64,000 bases of DNA from Pokkaliibacter sp. MBI-7. GTDB lineage: Bacteria > Pseudomonadota > Gammaproteobacteria > Pseudomonadales > Balneatricaceae. Numbering within the stretch: position 1 is the first letter of the stretch; every line of letters starts with the position of its first letter. The stretch is from NCBI RefSeq assembly GCF_029846635.1, contig NZ_JARVTG010000001.1, forward strand, positions 2,547,001 to 2,611,000, in the 5' to 3' direction. This document shows, piece by piece, positions 34,112 through 43,300 of this stretch. Both the position numbers and the translations under genes were made by a program. The notes under the pieces are model-generated. The model saw nothing but the letters and a program-made list of their open reading frames with translations. It was not told where the DNA came from and did not search any database.

Positions 34112-36403
34112 ATGAACGCACGTGTACCCGTGGATGCCCCTGAACTGGATTTCGATACCCCTGCCCTGCGGCGGCATCGCAGAATCCGTGCGCTCAAGGA
34201 TCGGCTGGCGAGTGGCATGATCGGTATCGGTGGCATCAGTGTCATCATGGCCGTGCTGTTGATCTGTGTTTATCTGATTTATGAAGTGCTGCCGCTGTTC
34301 GAGCGCGCCAGCATCCGCCCCTGGCAGACGGCTCAGCAGCTCAGCAGCGCCTATGTGCTGGCCGATGTCAAAGGTTCACCGCTCTACATCACTACTGAAG
34401 AGCAGGCCGAAATCGGCATGGAAGTCACCGATGCCGGTGAAGTGGTGTTCTTCGATGCCGCCAGTGGCAAGATCGTCCAGCGTCATGCCCTGCCCCTGCC
34501 TGCCAATACCCATATCACCAGTTTTGCCGAGCCTGCCGCGCGCGGTGATACCTTCGCAGTGGGATTGTCTGATGGTTCGGCACTGGTGCTGCGTGATGAT
34601 TACCAGGTCACCTACCCCAGCGATCAGCGCCTGATCACCCCCCAGCTCAGCTTTCCCTTTGGTGACACACCGCTGCAGGTACAGAGCGACGGTCAGCCAC
34701 TCAATTATCTGGCACTGCGAGACAGTGATGACGCACTGATGCTGGTCGGTGGCCATGACGCCAATCTGGCGGCGGTGCGCTTCGACAAACAGACTAATCT
34801 GCTGACCAATGAAGTCAGCCTGACACCGACCCGCTTCAGCCTGCCACAGAGCAATCACCGGGTGCTGCAGGTGCTGATTCTGCCCGGCATGCAGTGGATC
34901 GTGGCGGGTGAAGAGAACGGCGGCCTGTCGGTGTTCGATCTGCGCAAGGCCGATAAACCCATCCTCAGCGAACAGCTGAGCGCCAGTAAGGGCGACATTA
35001 CCCGCATGACCCTGCTGCTGGGCGGTCAGTCGGTACTGGTGGGGGATGATCAGGGCACCGTATCGCAGTGGTTTCTGGTGCGCGGCGAGAAGAAAGAATG
35101 GCATCTGCAGCGTATCCGTGCCTTCAGCCGTCAGGGTTACAAGGTTGACTGGATTGCGCCGGAGCAGGGCCGCAAAGGCTTTGCCGTGGCGTACGACGAC
35201 GGCATGGTCAGCCTCTACAACGCCACTGCCGAGACCAACAGTGTCAATCGCCGCCTGTTTGAGCAGAGCGAACCGCTGCTGCTGGGCTATGCTCCGCGCG
35301 GCAACGCCCTGCTGACGGTGAACAGCCAGCATCAGTTGCAGCTGTGGTCCGTGGACAACGAGCACCCGGAAGTCTCCTGGCGTAGTCTGTGGGGCAAGGT
35401 CTGGTATGAAGGCTACGATCACCCCGACTACATCTGGCAGTCTTCCTCTGCCGCCAATGATTTCGAGCCCAAGTTCAGCCTGACACCGCTGGCGTTCGGT
35501 ACCCTCAAGGCGGCGCTGTATGCCATGTTGCTGGCCACACCGCTGGCCATTTGTGGCGCTATCTACACCGCCTACTTCATGGCTGGCGGATTGCGGCGCA
35601 AGGTCAAGCCACTGATCGAGCTGATGGAAGCCCTGCCGACGGTGATTCTTGGCTTCTTTGCCGGGCTGTTTCTGGCGCCCTTTGTGGAAGGCCACCTGCC
35701 CTTTATTGCTATGGCCCTCGTCCTGATTCCTGTCGGTGTGCTGCTGTTTGCCTTTGCCTGGGCGCAGTTGCCCGGCGCGATCCGTCACCGCCTGCCGGAA
35801 GGCTTTGATGCCCTGCTGCTGGTGCCGCTGATCCTGCTGCTGGGCTGGCTGTGCCTGAGCTTGTCAGAGCCGGTGGAGCTGGCCCTGTTCGGCGGCGATG
35901 CCCGTGCCTTCCTCACCAATCAGCTGGGGATCGACTTCGATCAGCGCAATGCGCTGGTGGTCGGTCTGGCGATGGGGTTTGCGGTGATTCCGACGATCTT
36001 CTCCATTACCGAAGATGCCATCTTCGGCGTGCCCCGCTCGCTCACCTACGGCTCGCTGGCACTGGGCGCCACGCCCTGGCAGACCCTGGTGCGGGTGGTG
36101 CTGCCCACTGCTTCGCCGGGGATTTTCTCGGCGCTGATGATCGGTCTGGGCCGGGCGGTAGGTGAAACCATGATTGTGCTGATGGCCACCGGTAACACGC
36201 CGATCATGGATGCCAATATTTTCGAGGGCATGCGGACGCTGGCTGCCAATATCGCGGTAGAAATGCCGGAGTCGGAAGTGGGCAGTTCCCATTTCCGTAT
36301 CCTGTTCCTGGCGGCGCTGGTGCTGTTTGCCTTTACTTTTGTGATGAATACCGGTGCAGAGCTGATCCGTCAGCGCCTGCGCAAAAAATACGGTTCCCTG
36401 TAA
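34112..36403 (+). CDS. pstC: Phosphate ABC transporter permease PstC, extended form
   Basis: Inner-membrane permease of the phosphate importer. At 763 residues it is more than twice the length of E. coli PstC. A first membrane helix (about 32-55, MIGIGGISVIMAVLLICVYL) is followed by a periplasmic insert of about 400 residues (60-455) with repeated strand-rich segments (AYVLADVKGSPLYITT, VVFFDAASGKIVQRHAL, GDDQGTVSQWF, LQLWSVDNEH) that looks like a beta-propeller. The permease module (about 460-763) has ALPTVILGFFAGLFLAP and the EAA loop LALGATPWQTLVRVVLP. Such long PstC forms occur in pseudomonads and relatives. pstA follows by 33 bp. Confidence 0.92.
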   Translation: MNARVPVDAPELDFDTPALRRHRRIRALKDRLASGMIGIGGISVIMAVLLICVYLIYEVLPLFERASIRPWQTAQQLSSAYVLADVKGSPLYITTEEQAEIGMEVTDAGEVVFFDAASGKIVQRHALPLPANTHITSFAEPAARGDTFAVGLSDGSALVLRDDYQVTYPSDQRLITPQLSFPFGDTPLQVQSDGQPLNYLALRDSDDALMLVGGHDANLAAVRFDKQTNLLTNEVSLTPTRFSLPQSNHRVLQVLILPGMQWIVAGEENGGLSVFDLRKADKPILSEQLSASKGDITRMTLLLGGQSVLVGDDQGTVSQWFLVRGEKKEWHLQRIRAFSRQGYKVDWIAPEQGRKGFAVAYDDGMVSLYNATAETNSVNRRLFEQSEPLLLGYAPRGNALLTVNSQHQLQLWSVDNEHPEVSWRSLWGKVWYEGYDHPDYIWQSSSAANDFEPKFSLTPLAFGTLKAALYAMLLATPLAICGAIYTAYFMAGGLRRKVKPLIELMEALPTVILGFFAGLFLAPFVEGHLPFIAMALVLIPVGVLLFAFAWAQLPGAIRHRLPEGFDALLLVPLILLLGWLCLSLSEPVELALFGGDARAFLTNQLGIDFDQRNALVVGLAMGFAVIPTIFSITEDAIFGVPRSLTYGSLALGATPWQTLVRVVLPTASPGIFSALMIGLGRAVGETMIVLMATGNTPIMDANIFEGMRTLAANIAVEMPESEVGSSHFRILFLAALVLFAFTFVMNTGAELIRQRLRKKYGSL

Positions 36404-36436
36404 CCCTGCGAGCAGCGGAAGGAAGCAAAGCGGTCG

Positions 36437-38128
36437 ATGCGTATCTCCTGGAAACAATGGTCTCAATCCGGCGCCCCCTGGGTGTGGATCAATGCCGGTG
36501 CAGTGGCCATCAGCCTGATCATGGTACTGGGCCTGCTGGGGGTAATCGCGGTGCGCGGCCTTGGCCATTTCTGGCCCGCGGCGGTGATGCAGGCTGACTA
36601 CATCAATGAAGCCGGACAACATGAAAGCCTGATCGGCGAGTCGGTCAGCACCGAGCTGGTCCCTGCCGCACGGCTGCGTGATGCCGGTGTGCCGCTCAAT
36701 ACCGACAAGACGGAAGTCTCCCGGACCCTGCTGAAGACCGGCAACCGCGACCTGTTCGGCGGCGATTTCCGCTGGGTGCTCAGTGATCATCTGCAGCAGA
36801 TACGTTATCCCTCCCTGCTGATGACGCTGGAGCGTCGCGAATGGGGCAACTTTTATGGTCTGCCGCGGCAGCTGCTGGAGGGCGGCAAGCCGGTGGCCAG
36901 TTTCACCGGCAGTGACAGCAACCCGCAGAATGAGCAGAGCTGGCAGCGGTTGCAGCAGCATATCGAGCGATCACTGGCCATTCATCATCAGATTGTGCAA
37001 ATCGAGAAGGTCGAGATCGGTGCCATCAATGCCCAGATCGAGCGCCTGCGTCTGCAGCAGCGCAGCCTGCAACTGCAGGGTGAAGCCTCACCGGCGGCAC
37101 TGGCGGAAATTGATGTGGAGCGCGATCAGGCCCAGCGCGCCTATCAGCAGCTGCAGGACAAGCTGACCCGGCTCTATCAGCAGGCCAATCGCGATATCCT
37201 GGTGGTGGAAGCGGCCAACGGTAAACAGCTGAACATCGCACTGGACAAGATCGTCCGCGCTTATCGCCCCAATGCCATGCATCTGGGGCAGAAAATCAGT
37301 TTCTATGTCAGCAAGCTGTGGGAGTTCCTCAGTGCCGAGCCTCGTGAGGCCAATACCGAAGGCGGCATCTACCCGGCTATCTTCGGCACGGTGATGATGG
37401 TGATTCTGATGACCCTGTTCGTCACCCCCTGCGGCGTGATTGCCGCGGTGTACATGCGGGAATATGCCCGTCAGGGGCTGCTGACCCGTATTCTGCGCAT
37501 CGCCGTTAATAACCTCGCCGGGGTGCCTTCCATCGTTTATGGCGTGTTTGGTCTGGGTTTCTTCGTCTATTTCCTGGGTGGCAGCATCGATCAGCTGTTC
37601 TTCCGTGCTGCACTGCCTTCCCCCACCTTCGGCACCCCCGGTCTACTGTGGGCGTCACTGACGCTGGCACTGCTGACGCTGCCGGTGGTAATTGTGGCTA
37701 CAGAAGAAGGTCTGAGCCGGATTCCGCGCTCGGTGCGCGAAGGCAGTCTGGCACTGGGCGCAACCAAGTGGGAAACCCTGTGGCGGGTGGTTCTGCCTAT
37801 GGCCAGCCCGGCGATGATGACCGGGGTGATTCTGGCCGTAGCCCGTGCGGCGGGCGAAGTAGCGCCGCTGATGCTGGTCGGGGTGGTCAAACTGGCACCG
37901 AGCCTGCCGGTGGACGGTAACTTCCCCTATGTCCATCTGGATCAGAAATTTATGCATCTGGGTTTCCATATCTACGACGTGGGCTTCCAGAGTCCCAATG
38001 TCGAAGCTGCCCGTCCGCTGGTGTATGCCACGGCGCTGCTGCTGGTGATAGTGATCGCCCTGCTCAACTTTGCTGCCGTCTCGATCCGCAATCATCTGCG
38101 GGAAAAATACCGGGCGCTGGAAATCTGA
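36437..38128 (+). CDS. pstA: Phosphate ABC transporter permease PstA, extended form
   Basis: Partner permease of PstC, 563 residues against about 300 in E. coli. The first helix (about 17-40) is followed by a periplasmic insert (about 50-300) that includes a long charged coiled coil (EIGAINAQIERLRLQQRSLQ and onward, about 190-255). The permease module (about 310-560) has YPAIFGTVMMVILMTLFVTP, VYMREYARQG, GVPSIVYGVFGLGFFVYFLGG and the EAA loop SLALGATKWETLWRVVLP. It lies between pstC and pstB. The insert may contact the PstC propeller or PstS; that is inference. Confidence 0.93.
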   Translation: MRISWKQWSQSGAPWVWINAGAVAISLIMVLGLLGVIAVRGLGHFWPAAVMQADYINEAGQHESLIGESVSTELVPAARLRDAGVPLNTDKTEVSRTLLKTGNRDLFGGDFRWVLSDHLQQIRYPSLLMTLERREWGNFYGLPRQLLEGGKPVASFTGSDSNPQNEQSWQRLQQHIERSLAIHHQIVQIEKVEIGAINAQIERLRLQQRSLQLQGEASPAALAEIDVERDQAQRAYQQLQDKLTRLYQQANRDILVVEAANGKQLNIALDKIVRAYRPNAMHLGQKISFYVSKLWEFLSAEPREANTEGGIYPAIFGTVMMVILMTLFVTPCGVIAAVYMREYARQGLLTRILRIAVNNLAGVPSIVYGVFGLGFFVYFLGGSIDQLFFRAALPSPTFGTPGLLWASLTLALLTLPVVIVATEEGLSRIPRSVREGSLALGATKWETLWRVVLPMASPAMMTGVILAVARAAGEVAPLMLVGVVKLAPSLPVDGNFPYVHLDQKFMHLGFHIYDVGFQSPNVEAARPLVYATALLLVIVIALLNFAAVSIRNHLREKYRALEI

Positions 38129-38176
38129 AGATTGTGGTGTCACTGCCGGGTGTGGCGGTGATCAGGAGAACCGTTG

Positions 38177-39004
38177 ATGAGAAATGAAGCCCAGGCCATT
38201 CCGATCCGCACCGATATCAACAGTGCTGCCTATCTTGATCTGAGCCATGAAAAGGTGGCGCTGCAGGTAGAACAGCTGAAACTGTTTTACGGTGACAAGG
38301 AAGCGCTGCATGGCATCAATATGACCATCCCCAAGCACAGGGTGACGGCGTTTATCGGCCCGTCTGGCTGTGGTAAGTCGACCCTGCTGCGCTGTTTCAA
38401 CCGGATGAATGATCTGGTGGAAGGCTGCCGTATCGAGGGGCGCATCCTGCTGGATGAGGCCAATATCTACGAGCGGGGCGTCGAAGTGGCGGAGCTGCGG
38501 CGGCGGGTCGGCATGGTGTTCCAGAAGCCCAACCCCTTCCCCAAGACCATCTATGAAAACGTCGCCTACGGTCTGCGTATTCAGGGCATCAACAAGAAAC
38601 GTCTGATCGACGATACGGTGGAATGGGCGCTGCGCTCGGCCGCCCTGTGGGATGAAGTGCATGACCGGCTGCATGAGTCGGCGCTGGGGTTGTCCGGCGG
38701 TCAGCAGCAGCGTCTGGTGATTGCCCGCACCATTGCGGTGCGTCCTGAGGTACTGCTGCTCGATGAACCGGCTTCCGCCCTCGATCCTATCTCGACCCTG
38801 AAGATTGAAGAGCTGATTCATGAGCTGAAGGATCGCTTCACCATCGTCATCGTCACCCACAACATGCAGCAGGCGGCGCGGGTATCGGACTATACTGCCT
38901 TTCTGTATATGGGCGATCTGGTGGAGTACGACACCACCGATACGCTGTTTACCAACCCACGGCAGAAGAAAACCGAGGATTATATTACCGGCCGTTATGG
39001 CTAA
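38177..39004 (+). CDS. pstB: Phosphate ABC transporter ATP-binding protein
   Basis: Cytoplasmic ATPase of the phosphate importer, 275 residues. Motifs: Walker A GPSGCGKST, PstB-specific LLRCFNRMNDLVEG, Q-loop FQKPNPFPKTIYENV, signature LSGGQQQRLVIART, Walker B LLLDEPASALDPIS and switch VTHNMQQAARVSD. ATG 38177 follows a TTG by one codon, and AGGAGAA lies about 10 bases upstream. It is the last gene of pstCAB; phoU follows after a 373-bp gap that carries a repeat. Confidence 0.97.
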   Translation: MRNEAQAIPIRTDINSAAYLDLSHEKVALQVEQLKLFYGDKEALHGINMTIPKHRVTAFIGPSGCGKSTLLRCFNRMNDLVEGCRIEGRILLDEANIYERGVEVAELRRRVGMVFQKPNPFPKTIYENVAYGLRIQGINKKRLIDDTVEWALRSAALWDEVHDRLHESALGLSGGQQQRLVIARTIAVRPEVLLLDEPASALDPISTLKIEELIHELKDRFTIVIVTHNMQQAARVSDYTAFLYMGDLVEYDTTDTLFTNPRQKKTEDYITGRYG

Positions 39005-39377
39005 GACCGTCAGCACGACCTGCTGCGCGTCGGCCAAACTGCGTTGAAAAGCCCTTCGGAATGCTCATTTAGAACAACTAAACTCCGCTTCCTCAGGGCT
39101 TTCGCCTTGTTTTGCTCTGGCTCGCGAGGTCGTGAGTACGATTTGCTGCGCGCATGGCCTCATGCAGCGGCACAAGGAAACTTTACACACATAAACGGGT
39201 CCATTTCACAGAACCGGTATGCTTTTTGCGCCACCTAAGGGAGCCGCCGTTCCTGATGGCGCAATGGTGAAAAATCACAATAAAAACAACGTAATGACCG
39301 TAAGCAAAAGGCTGTCAGGCATTGCGATGATCGGTTAACGACGAAGCCCTACTACCCGGCAACCTCAGGGGGAGACC
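39005..39377. repeat. pstB-phoU gap with an inverted-repeat element
   Basis: Between pstB and phoU, 39041-39110 forms an inverted repeat: AAAGCCCT (39048-39055) with AGGGCTTT (39095-39102) around a core AATGCTCATTTAG...CTAAACTCCGCTT. The same core occurs in the same orientation inside the mobile element at 60342-60481, but here the CAGGCTGTTGAAAA ends are missing. Two imperfect direct copies of ACGAYYTGCTGCGCG (39015-39029 and 39138-39152) flank it. phoU probably needs its own promoter in the rest of the gap; no clear Pho box is seen there. Confidence 0.65.
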
Positions 39378-40100
39378 ATGCAATTGCAGGACATGCACTC
39401 CGACCATATCTCGCAACAGTTCAATGCGGATCTGGAAGCGATCCGCGGCCGGCTGCTGGCGATGGGCGGATTGATCGAGAAGCAGATTCAGGACGCCCTC
39501 ACCGCACTGGTGGAAGGGAATACCGAACTGGCCCGTGTGGTGCGCCAGAATGAAAAGCAGGTCAACACCATGGATGTGGAGATTGACCAGGAATGTACCC
39601 GCATCATAGCCCGCCGCCAGCCCACCGCTTCTGATCTGCGGATGGTGGTGACCGCCTATAAGTTCTCCAGTGATCTGGAGCGCATGGGCGATGAGGCCAA
39701 GCGCATCGCCAAACTCACGCTCAAGCTGGCCGAAGATGGTCAGTCACCCCGTGGTTATGTGGAAGTACGCATGATCGGTAACCATGTGCTCGACATGGTG
39801 CGCAAGATCCTGACCGCCTTTGCCCGTTACGATCTGGCCACCGCTTATGACGTGGCCAAGGAAGACCGGCTGGTGGATCAGGAATACAAGTCGGCCACCC
39901 GCGCACTGGTGACCTACATGATGGAAGACCCGCGTTCCATTTCCAGTGTGCTGCACATGCTGTGGGTGCTGCGTTCGCTGGAGCGTATCGGCGACCATGC
40001 CCACAACATCGCGCAGTATCTGGTGTTTCTGGTCAAAGGCAAGGATGTACGCCACGCCGGGCTGGAAAGCTTCAGGAATGCGGTGGAAGGTAACCGTTAA
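39378..40100 (+). CDS. phoU: Phosphate signalling protein PhoU
   Basis: Cytoplasmic negative regulator that links PstB state to the PhoR kinase. The 240 residues form two three-helix PhoU repeats, each with a metal-binding E/DxxxD signature: DLERMGDEAKRIAKL (about 95-110) and RSLERIGDHAHNIAQYL (about 198-214). The N-terminal SDHISQQFNADLEAIRGRLLAMGGLIE is typical. A GGGGGAG-like ribosome site precedes ATG 39378. Here it is separated from pstB by a repeat-bearing gap. phoB and phoR are not in the window. Confidence 0.96.
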   Translation: MQLQDMHSDHISQQFNADLEAIRGRLLAMGGLIEKQIQDALTALVEGNTELARVVRQNEKQVNTMDVEIDQECTRIIARRQPTASDLRMVVTAYKFSSDLERMGDEAKRIAKLTLKLAEDGQSPRGYVEVRMIGNHVLDMVRKILTAFARYDLATAYDVAKEDRLVDQEYKSATRALVTYMMEDPRSISSVLHMLWVLRSLERIGDHAHNIAQYLVFLVKGKDVRHAGLESFRNAVEGNR

Positions 40101-40123
40101 GTCACTCTCTGCTGTACAAAACC

Positions 40124-40162
40124 AAGAGCCCGTCGGCTTTCACCGACGGGCTCTTTTATTTT
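40124..40162 (+). terminator. Terminator after phoU
   Basis: AAGAGCCCGTCGG (40124-40136) pairs with CCGACGGGCTCTT (40143-40155) around CTTTCA, then TTATTTT. Confidence 0.93.
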
Positions 40163-40265
40163 GAATGGACAACACTACCGGGCGTCGACAACGTTACCGG
40201 GCATGGAAAATTTGCTCAGCATGGGAAGCTGCTCAGCATGTGTTCAGGCTCTTGCCGGTAGCGGC

Positions 40266-41033
40266 CTAACCTTTGGCGTGCACACTGATGCACAACGCAT
40301 CATGCAGCCAGAACTCCTCATCAAACTCGATAAACACCCCTTCGCTGTTGCGGCTGATACGGTTGACGTACAGCCCGGCGGTACCGGGAGTGACACCGAG
40401 AATCCCGGCCTGGGGGTCGGTCAGGGCGGTGGGATACATGGTTACATGCTTGTCGGACAGTGACACGCCGTACTCATGACGCATCAGTTTCCACAGGGAC
40501 TGGTTGAAATCGAAACGCAGCAGGCCCGGACAGACGGCCGGATTGACGTAGATGTTCTCGGTCAGAATGGCGCGGCCATCGATATAGCGGCGGCGCTGGA
40601 TATGGTAGATCTCGCTGCCCTCTTCCAGCCCACTTTTCTGCGCCAGCCAGACGGGGACGGTCAGGCTGGTGGACTGCAGCGTCTCGGTGCGCGGTACGCC
40701 GCCCTGCTTGGTGACATAGTCGGTGAAGCTGACGTCGAGGCTGGGGTCGTAGATGATGCGCTCGGGGGAGACAAACCAGCCACGGCGATTGGAGCGGTAC
40801 AGCTTACCCTCGGCTTCCAGCTGGCCCAGCGCCAGACGGGCGGTGACACGGGTGGTCTGGTACTGCTCGGACAGGGTGCGCTCCGATGGCAGGCGGCTGT
40901 GGGCGCTGAGCTGGCCGGTGGCAATCTGCGCGGCAATGCGGTCACGCAGTTGCAGATAGAACGGAGTACGGCTGTTCTCGGTATCGTCGGCGCTCGCACT
41001 CGCTGCGTCGCGCTGTCCCTGTGAAGTGCTCAA
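40266..41033 (-). CDS. phnR: GntR/HutC-family regulator of phosphonate use (PhnR-like)
   Basis: DNA-binding repressor, 255 residues. A winged-helix GntR domain (about 25-95: PFYLQLRDRIAAQIATGQL, LPSERTLSEQYQTTRVTARLALGQLE) is followed by a UTRA ligand domain (about 110-255). The linker RRGWFVSPERIIYDPS is characteristic of the phosphonate-utilisation regulator PhnR. The preferred start is TTG 41033, because AGGAAGG sits 6 bases before it; an ATG at 41135 would add 34 atypical residues. It is 16 kb from the AEP genes, yet both carry the same palindromic site. Expected ligand: AEP or phosphonoacetaldehyde. Confidence 0.87.
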   Translation of the reverse strand: MSTSQGQRDAASASADDTENSRTPFYLQLRDRIAAQIATGQLSAHSRLPSERTLSEQYQTTRVTARLALGQLEAEGKLYRSNRRGWFVSPERIIYDPSLDVSFTDYVTKQGGVPRTETLQSTSLTVPVWLAQKSGLEEGSEIYHIQRRRYIDGRAILTENIYVNPAVCPGLLRFDFNQSLWKLMRHEYGVSLSDKHVTMYPTALTDPQAGILGVTPGTAGLYVNRISRNSEGVFIEFDEEFWLHDALCISVHAKG

Positions 41034-41134
41034 GATGTGCCTTCCTGCAAAATGTGCCTTCTTGATAGTCAGTAAAAGCCCGCCGCCGCAGGGCTGGTAG
41101 GCTGCCAGAGGTGGCAGGCCGGGCGTTGCGGGCA

Positions 41135-41146
41135 TGGTATAGGCCA
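41135..41146 (-). promoter_or_regulatory. PhnR-type operator upstream of phnR
   Basis: TGGTATAGGCCA matches the AEP-locus operator TGGTATAGACCA at 11 of 12 positions. On the minus strand it contains a TATACC -10 candidate, preceded by CTGTCAC nine bases up. It lies about 100 bp before the preferred phnR start, which suggests autoregulation. Confidence 0.6.
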
Positions 41147-41226
41147 GTCTGTGACAGTTTGATGATGGTCCGGGCAGGCCATTTCAAGGTGATCAGCCCG
41201 TTCCCAGACAGAGCGTCAGCAGGTGG

Positions 41227-42048
41227 TCAGGACGACCAGTGGCGGATATCCGGCGCCCCGTTGTCCTGCCACAGCTGTGGAATGATAAAGCGTGCCTGCT
41301 GTATCGATCCTGAGGTCCAGAAAGCGACCTGACCCCGCGCCGTGTTGCTGCTGAGAAGATGCTGCTCGGCCAGACGGCGCTGCAACTCCCGCACCACCGC
41401 CGGTGCCGGATCAATGATCCTGACCTGCTGGCCAGCGCTGGCCTGAATCAGGGAAACCAGAAACGGATAGTGAGTGCAGCCCAGCACGATGGTGTCGGCC
41501 CCCTGCTGACACAGCGGCTGGACGTAATCGTCCACCATCTGCTGCAGCTCGGCGCTGTCCAGCTCACCGTTTTCGACCCGTTCCACCAGCCCCGGACAGG
41601 GCTGGACCAGAATGGTGGCGGCACTGCTGAAACGCGCGACCAGACGGTTGAAGTTGTCACTGACGACCGTACGACTGGTGGCCAGTACTCCGACCACCCC
41701 GGAGCGGGTCTGGGTAGCAGCCGGTTTGACCGCCGGTTCCATGGCAATAATGGGAATACTGAAGCGCTCGCGCAGCGCGCTGGCGGCGGCACCGGTGGCG
41801 GTATTGCAGGCGACGACAATGGCCTTTACCCCCTGCGTCAGCAGAAACTCACACACCGCCATGCTGCGGGCGGTGACGGCGGCCTGACTCTTGTCGCCAT
41901 AGGGCGCATGGCCGGAATCACCGACATAGAGCAAATCTTCATGGGGCAGCTGGGCGCGGATTTCACGCAGCACCGACAGACCGCCGACCCCGGAATCAAA
42001 CACACCGATGGGCAGACGGGAGGCATTGGGAGCCGTGGACGCGGTCAT
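41227..42048 (-). CDS. murI: Glutamate racemase
   Basis: Cofactor-independent racemase that supplies D-glutamate for peptidoglycan. The 273 residues carry both catalytic Cys motifs: VVACNTATGAA (first half) and VLGCTHYPFL (second half). GVFDSGVGGLSVLREI opens the fold and YVGDSGHAPYGDK follows. The start is uncertain: ATG 42048 (MTASTAPNAS) fits most homologues, while ATG 42084 would give 285 residues, the E. coli length. It lies downstream of a membrane hydrolase gene on the same strand. Confidence 0.95.
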   Translation of the reverse strand: MTASTAPNASRLPIGVFDSGVGGLSVLREIRAQLPHEDLLYVGDSGHAPYGDKSQAAVTARSMAVCEFLLTQGVKAIVVACNTATGAAASALRERFSIPIIAMEPAVKPAATQTRSGVVGVLATSRTVVSDNFNRLVARFSSAATILVQPCPGLVERVENGELDSAELQQMVDDYVQPLCQQGADTIVLGCTHYPFLVSLIQASAGQQVRIIDPAPAVVRELQRRLAEQHLLSSNTARGQVAFWTSGSIQQARFIIPQLWQDNGAPDIRHWSS

Positions 42049-42130
42049 GGCGACAGGACCTGCTACAGATAGGGGAGTCAACATAGGGCGCCTATGATGC
42101 CATTTCCGCTGATGGGGAAGAAGCCTTCTG

Positions 42131-43270
42131 TCAGCCGCTGCTCTCTGCCCGACGTGGCTCGGCCGCTGACGGTACGCTAGCGGGGGCCGTCTGCCCGGCC
42201 AGCAGGCGCTGACAGACCTGCTGGTTGTCGAAGTAACGTGAGTGAATGCGGGCCGCAAGGCGATCGGTGAGGGTACCACTGGCACGAATGCTCAGCTGCT
42301 CGATGCGGCGATCATCCAGCCTGTCCACATCGGCTCCGGTGGCCAGCCAGTCAGCCGGTGAGGTGATGTCCAGCCACTGCAGCAGATCGTTGCGTTGCAT
42401 GCATTTGCTCTGTTCCTCCAGCAGCCAGGGTACCCGCTTGTGCAGTAACTCCAGTGGTGAGCCAAGGGTAAACAGTCTGATACCGGGGTTCACGCTGAGT
42501 GGCAGATCGGCCAGTACATCAATCGCAATGACGGTGCCAAAGCTGTGGGCCACCAGGGTGATACGCTGATAAGGGCGCAGCTGGCCATCACTGTCGGCCA
42601 CACTGTCTGCCAGGGCCAGATAACTGCGTATTTGCTCCCTGACCCGGCGAATGATCTGCAGCCTTAACGCCGGGGTGTCTGGCCCTGCTGCTTCTTCGGC
42701 CGTATAGCGTTTGCTGAAGTCCATGGCGTCCACCACGGAAGTCACCGGCAGCACGCCCATCAGCAGGGTCACCAGCGCCCAGAGCTTCCAGCTGCCCATG
42801 GTGCTGAGGATACCGTCCAGCCAGTGACCGAGCAGGGCCGTGCTGTTGTCGCTGCTGTTGACCAGTGCCTGGGCGAACAGCGCCAGCGTGCTGTAATACC
42901 AGAACACCAGCATCAGCCCGGACAGCAGGATCGACAGGGTGAGATATTTACGTTGCCACCAGCCCTGCCAGACCGGCGACAAGCCCCAGTAGAGAAACAG
43001 GGACAGGCCACGTTGAATGCGGGTGGACAGCGGTTGCTGGGACAGGCTGGGTACCATGTCGTTCCAGTAGGCCTCGACCACATCCAGCGTCAGTGGCTGG
43101 CCATCACGCTGACCACTCAGGCGACACAGGTCCTGCGGTAACTGCGGATCATCTGTACGGTTGAGCAGCACCTGTTCGGAGGCCATGCACAGGCCGCCAC
43201 AGAAACTGTCCCGTTGTTGGTATTTGGCAGCACGGCCTATACCGGGCAGCAGTATCACCAGCTCACGCAT
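42131..43270 (-). CDS. Membrane alpha/beta-hydrolase-like protein
   Basis: Protein of 379 residues of unknown function. It begins RELVILLPGIGR, a typical first strand and oxyanion region of alpha/beta hydrolases. Two membrane helices are inserted (about 108-135, LTLSILLSGLMLVFWYYSTL; about 160-180). The nucleophile elbow is VAHSFGTV with Ser near residue 242, so AHSFG replaces the usual GxSxG. FTLGSPLELLHKRVPW and a late IHSRYFDN (candidate His) fit a lipase-like fold. The closest general relatives are lipase/esterase-type proteins acting at the membrane. No informative neighbour. Confidence 0.68.
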   Translation of the reverse strand: MRELVILLPGIGRAAKYQQRDSFCGGLCMASEQVLLNRTDDPQLPQDLCRLSGQRDGQPLTLDVVEAYWNDMVPSLSQQPLSTRIQRGLSLFLYWGLSPVWQGWWQRKYLTLSILLSGLMLVFWYYSTLALFAQALVNSSDNSTALLGHWLDGILSTMGSWKLWALVTLLMGVLPVTSVVDAMDFSKRYTAEEAAGPDTPALRLQIIRRVREQIRSYLALADSVADSDGQLRPYQRITLVAHSFGTVIAIDVLADLPLSVNPGIRLFTLGSPLELLHKRVPWLLEEQSKCMQRNDLLQWLDITSPADWLATGADVDRLDDRRIEQLSIRASGTLTDRLAARIHSRYFDNQQVCQRLLAGQTAPASVPSAAEPRRAESSG

Positions 43271-43300
43271 GAGGTGTTCCTCCGGAGTGTTCAGGCAAGG

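Noticed and set aside
41034..41135. N-terminal extension of PhnR from ATG 41135
   Set aside because: The extra 34 residues are atypical for the family, and a TTG at 41033 has a strong AGGAAGG ribosome site. The extension start also abuts the operator.
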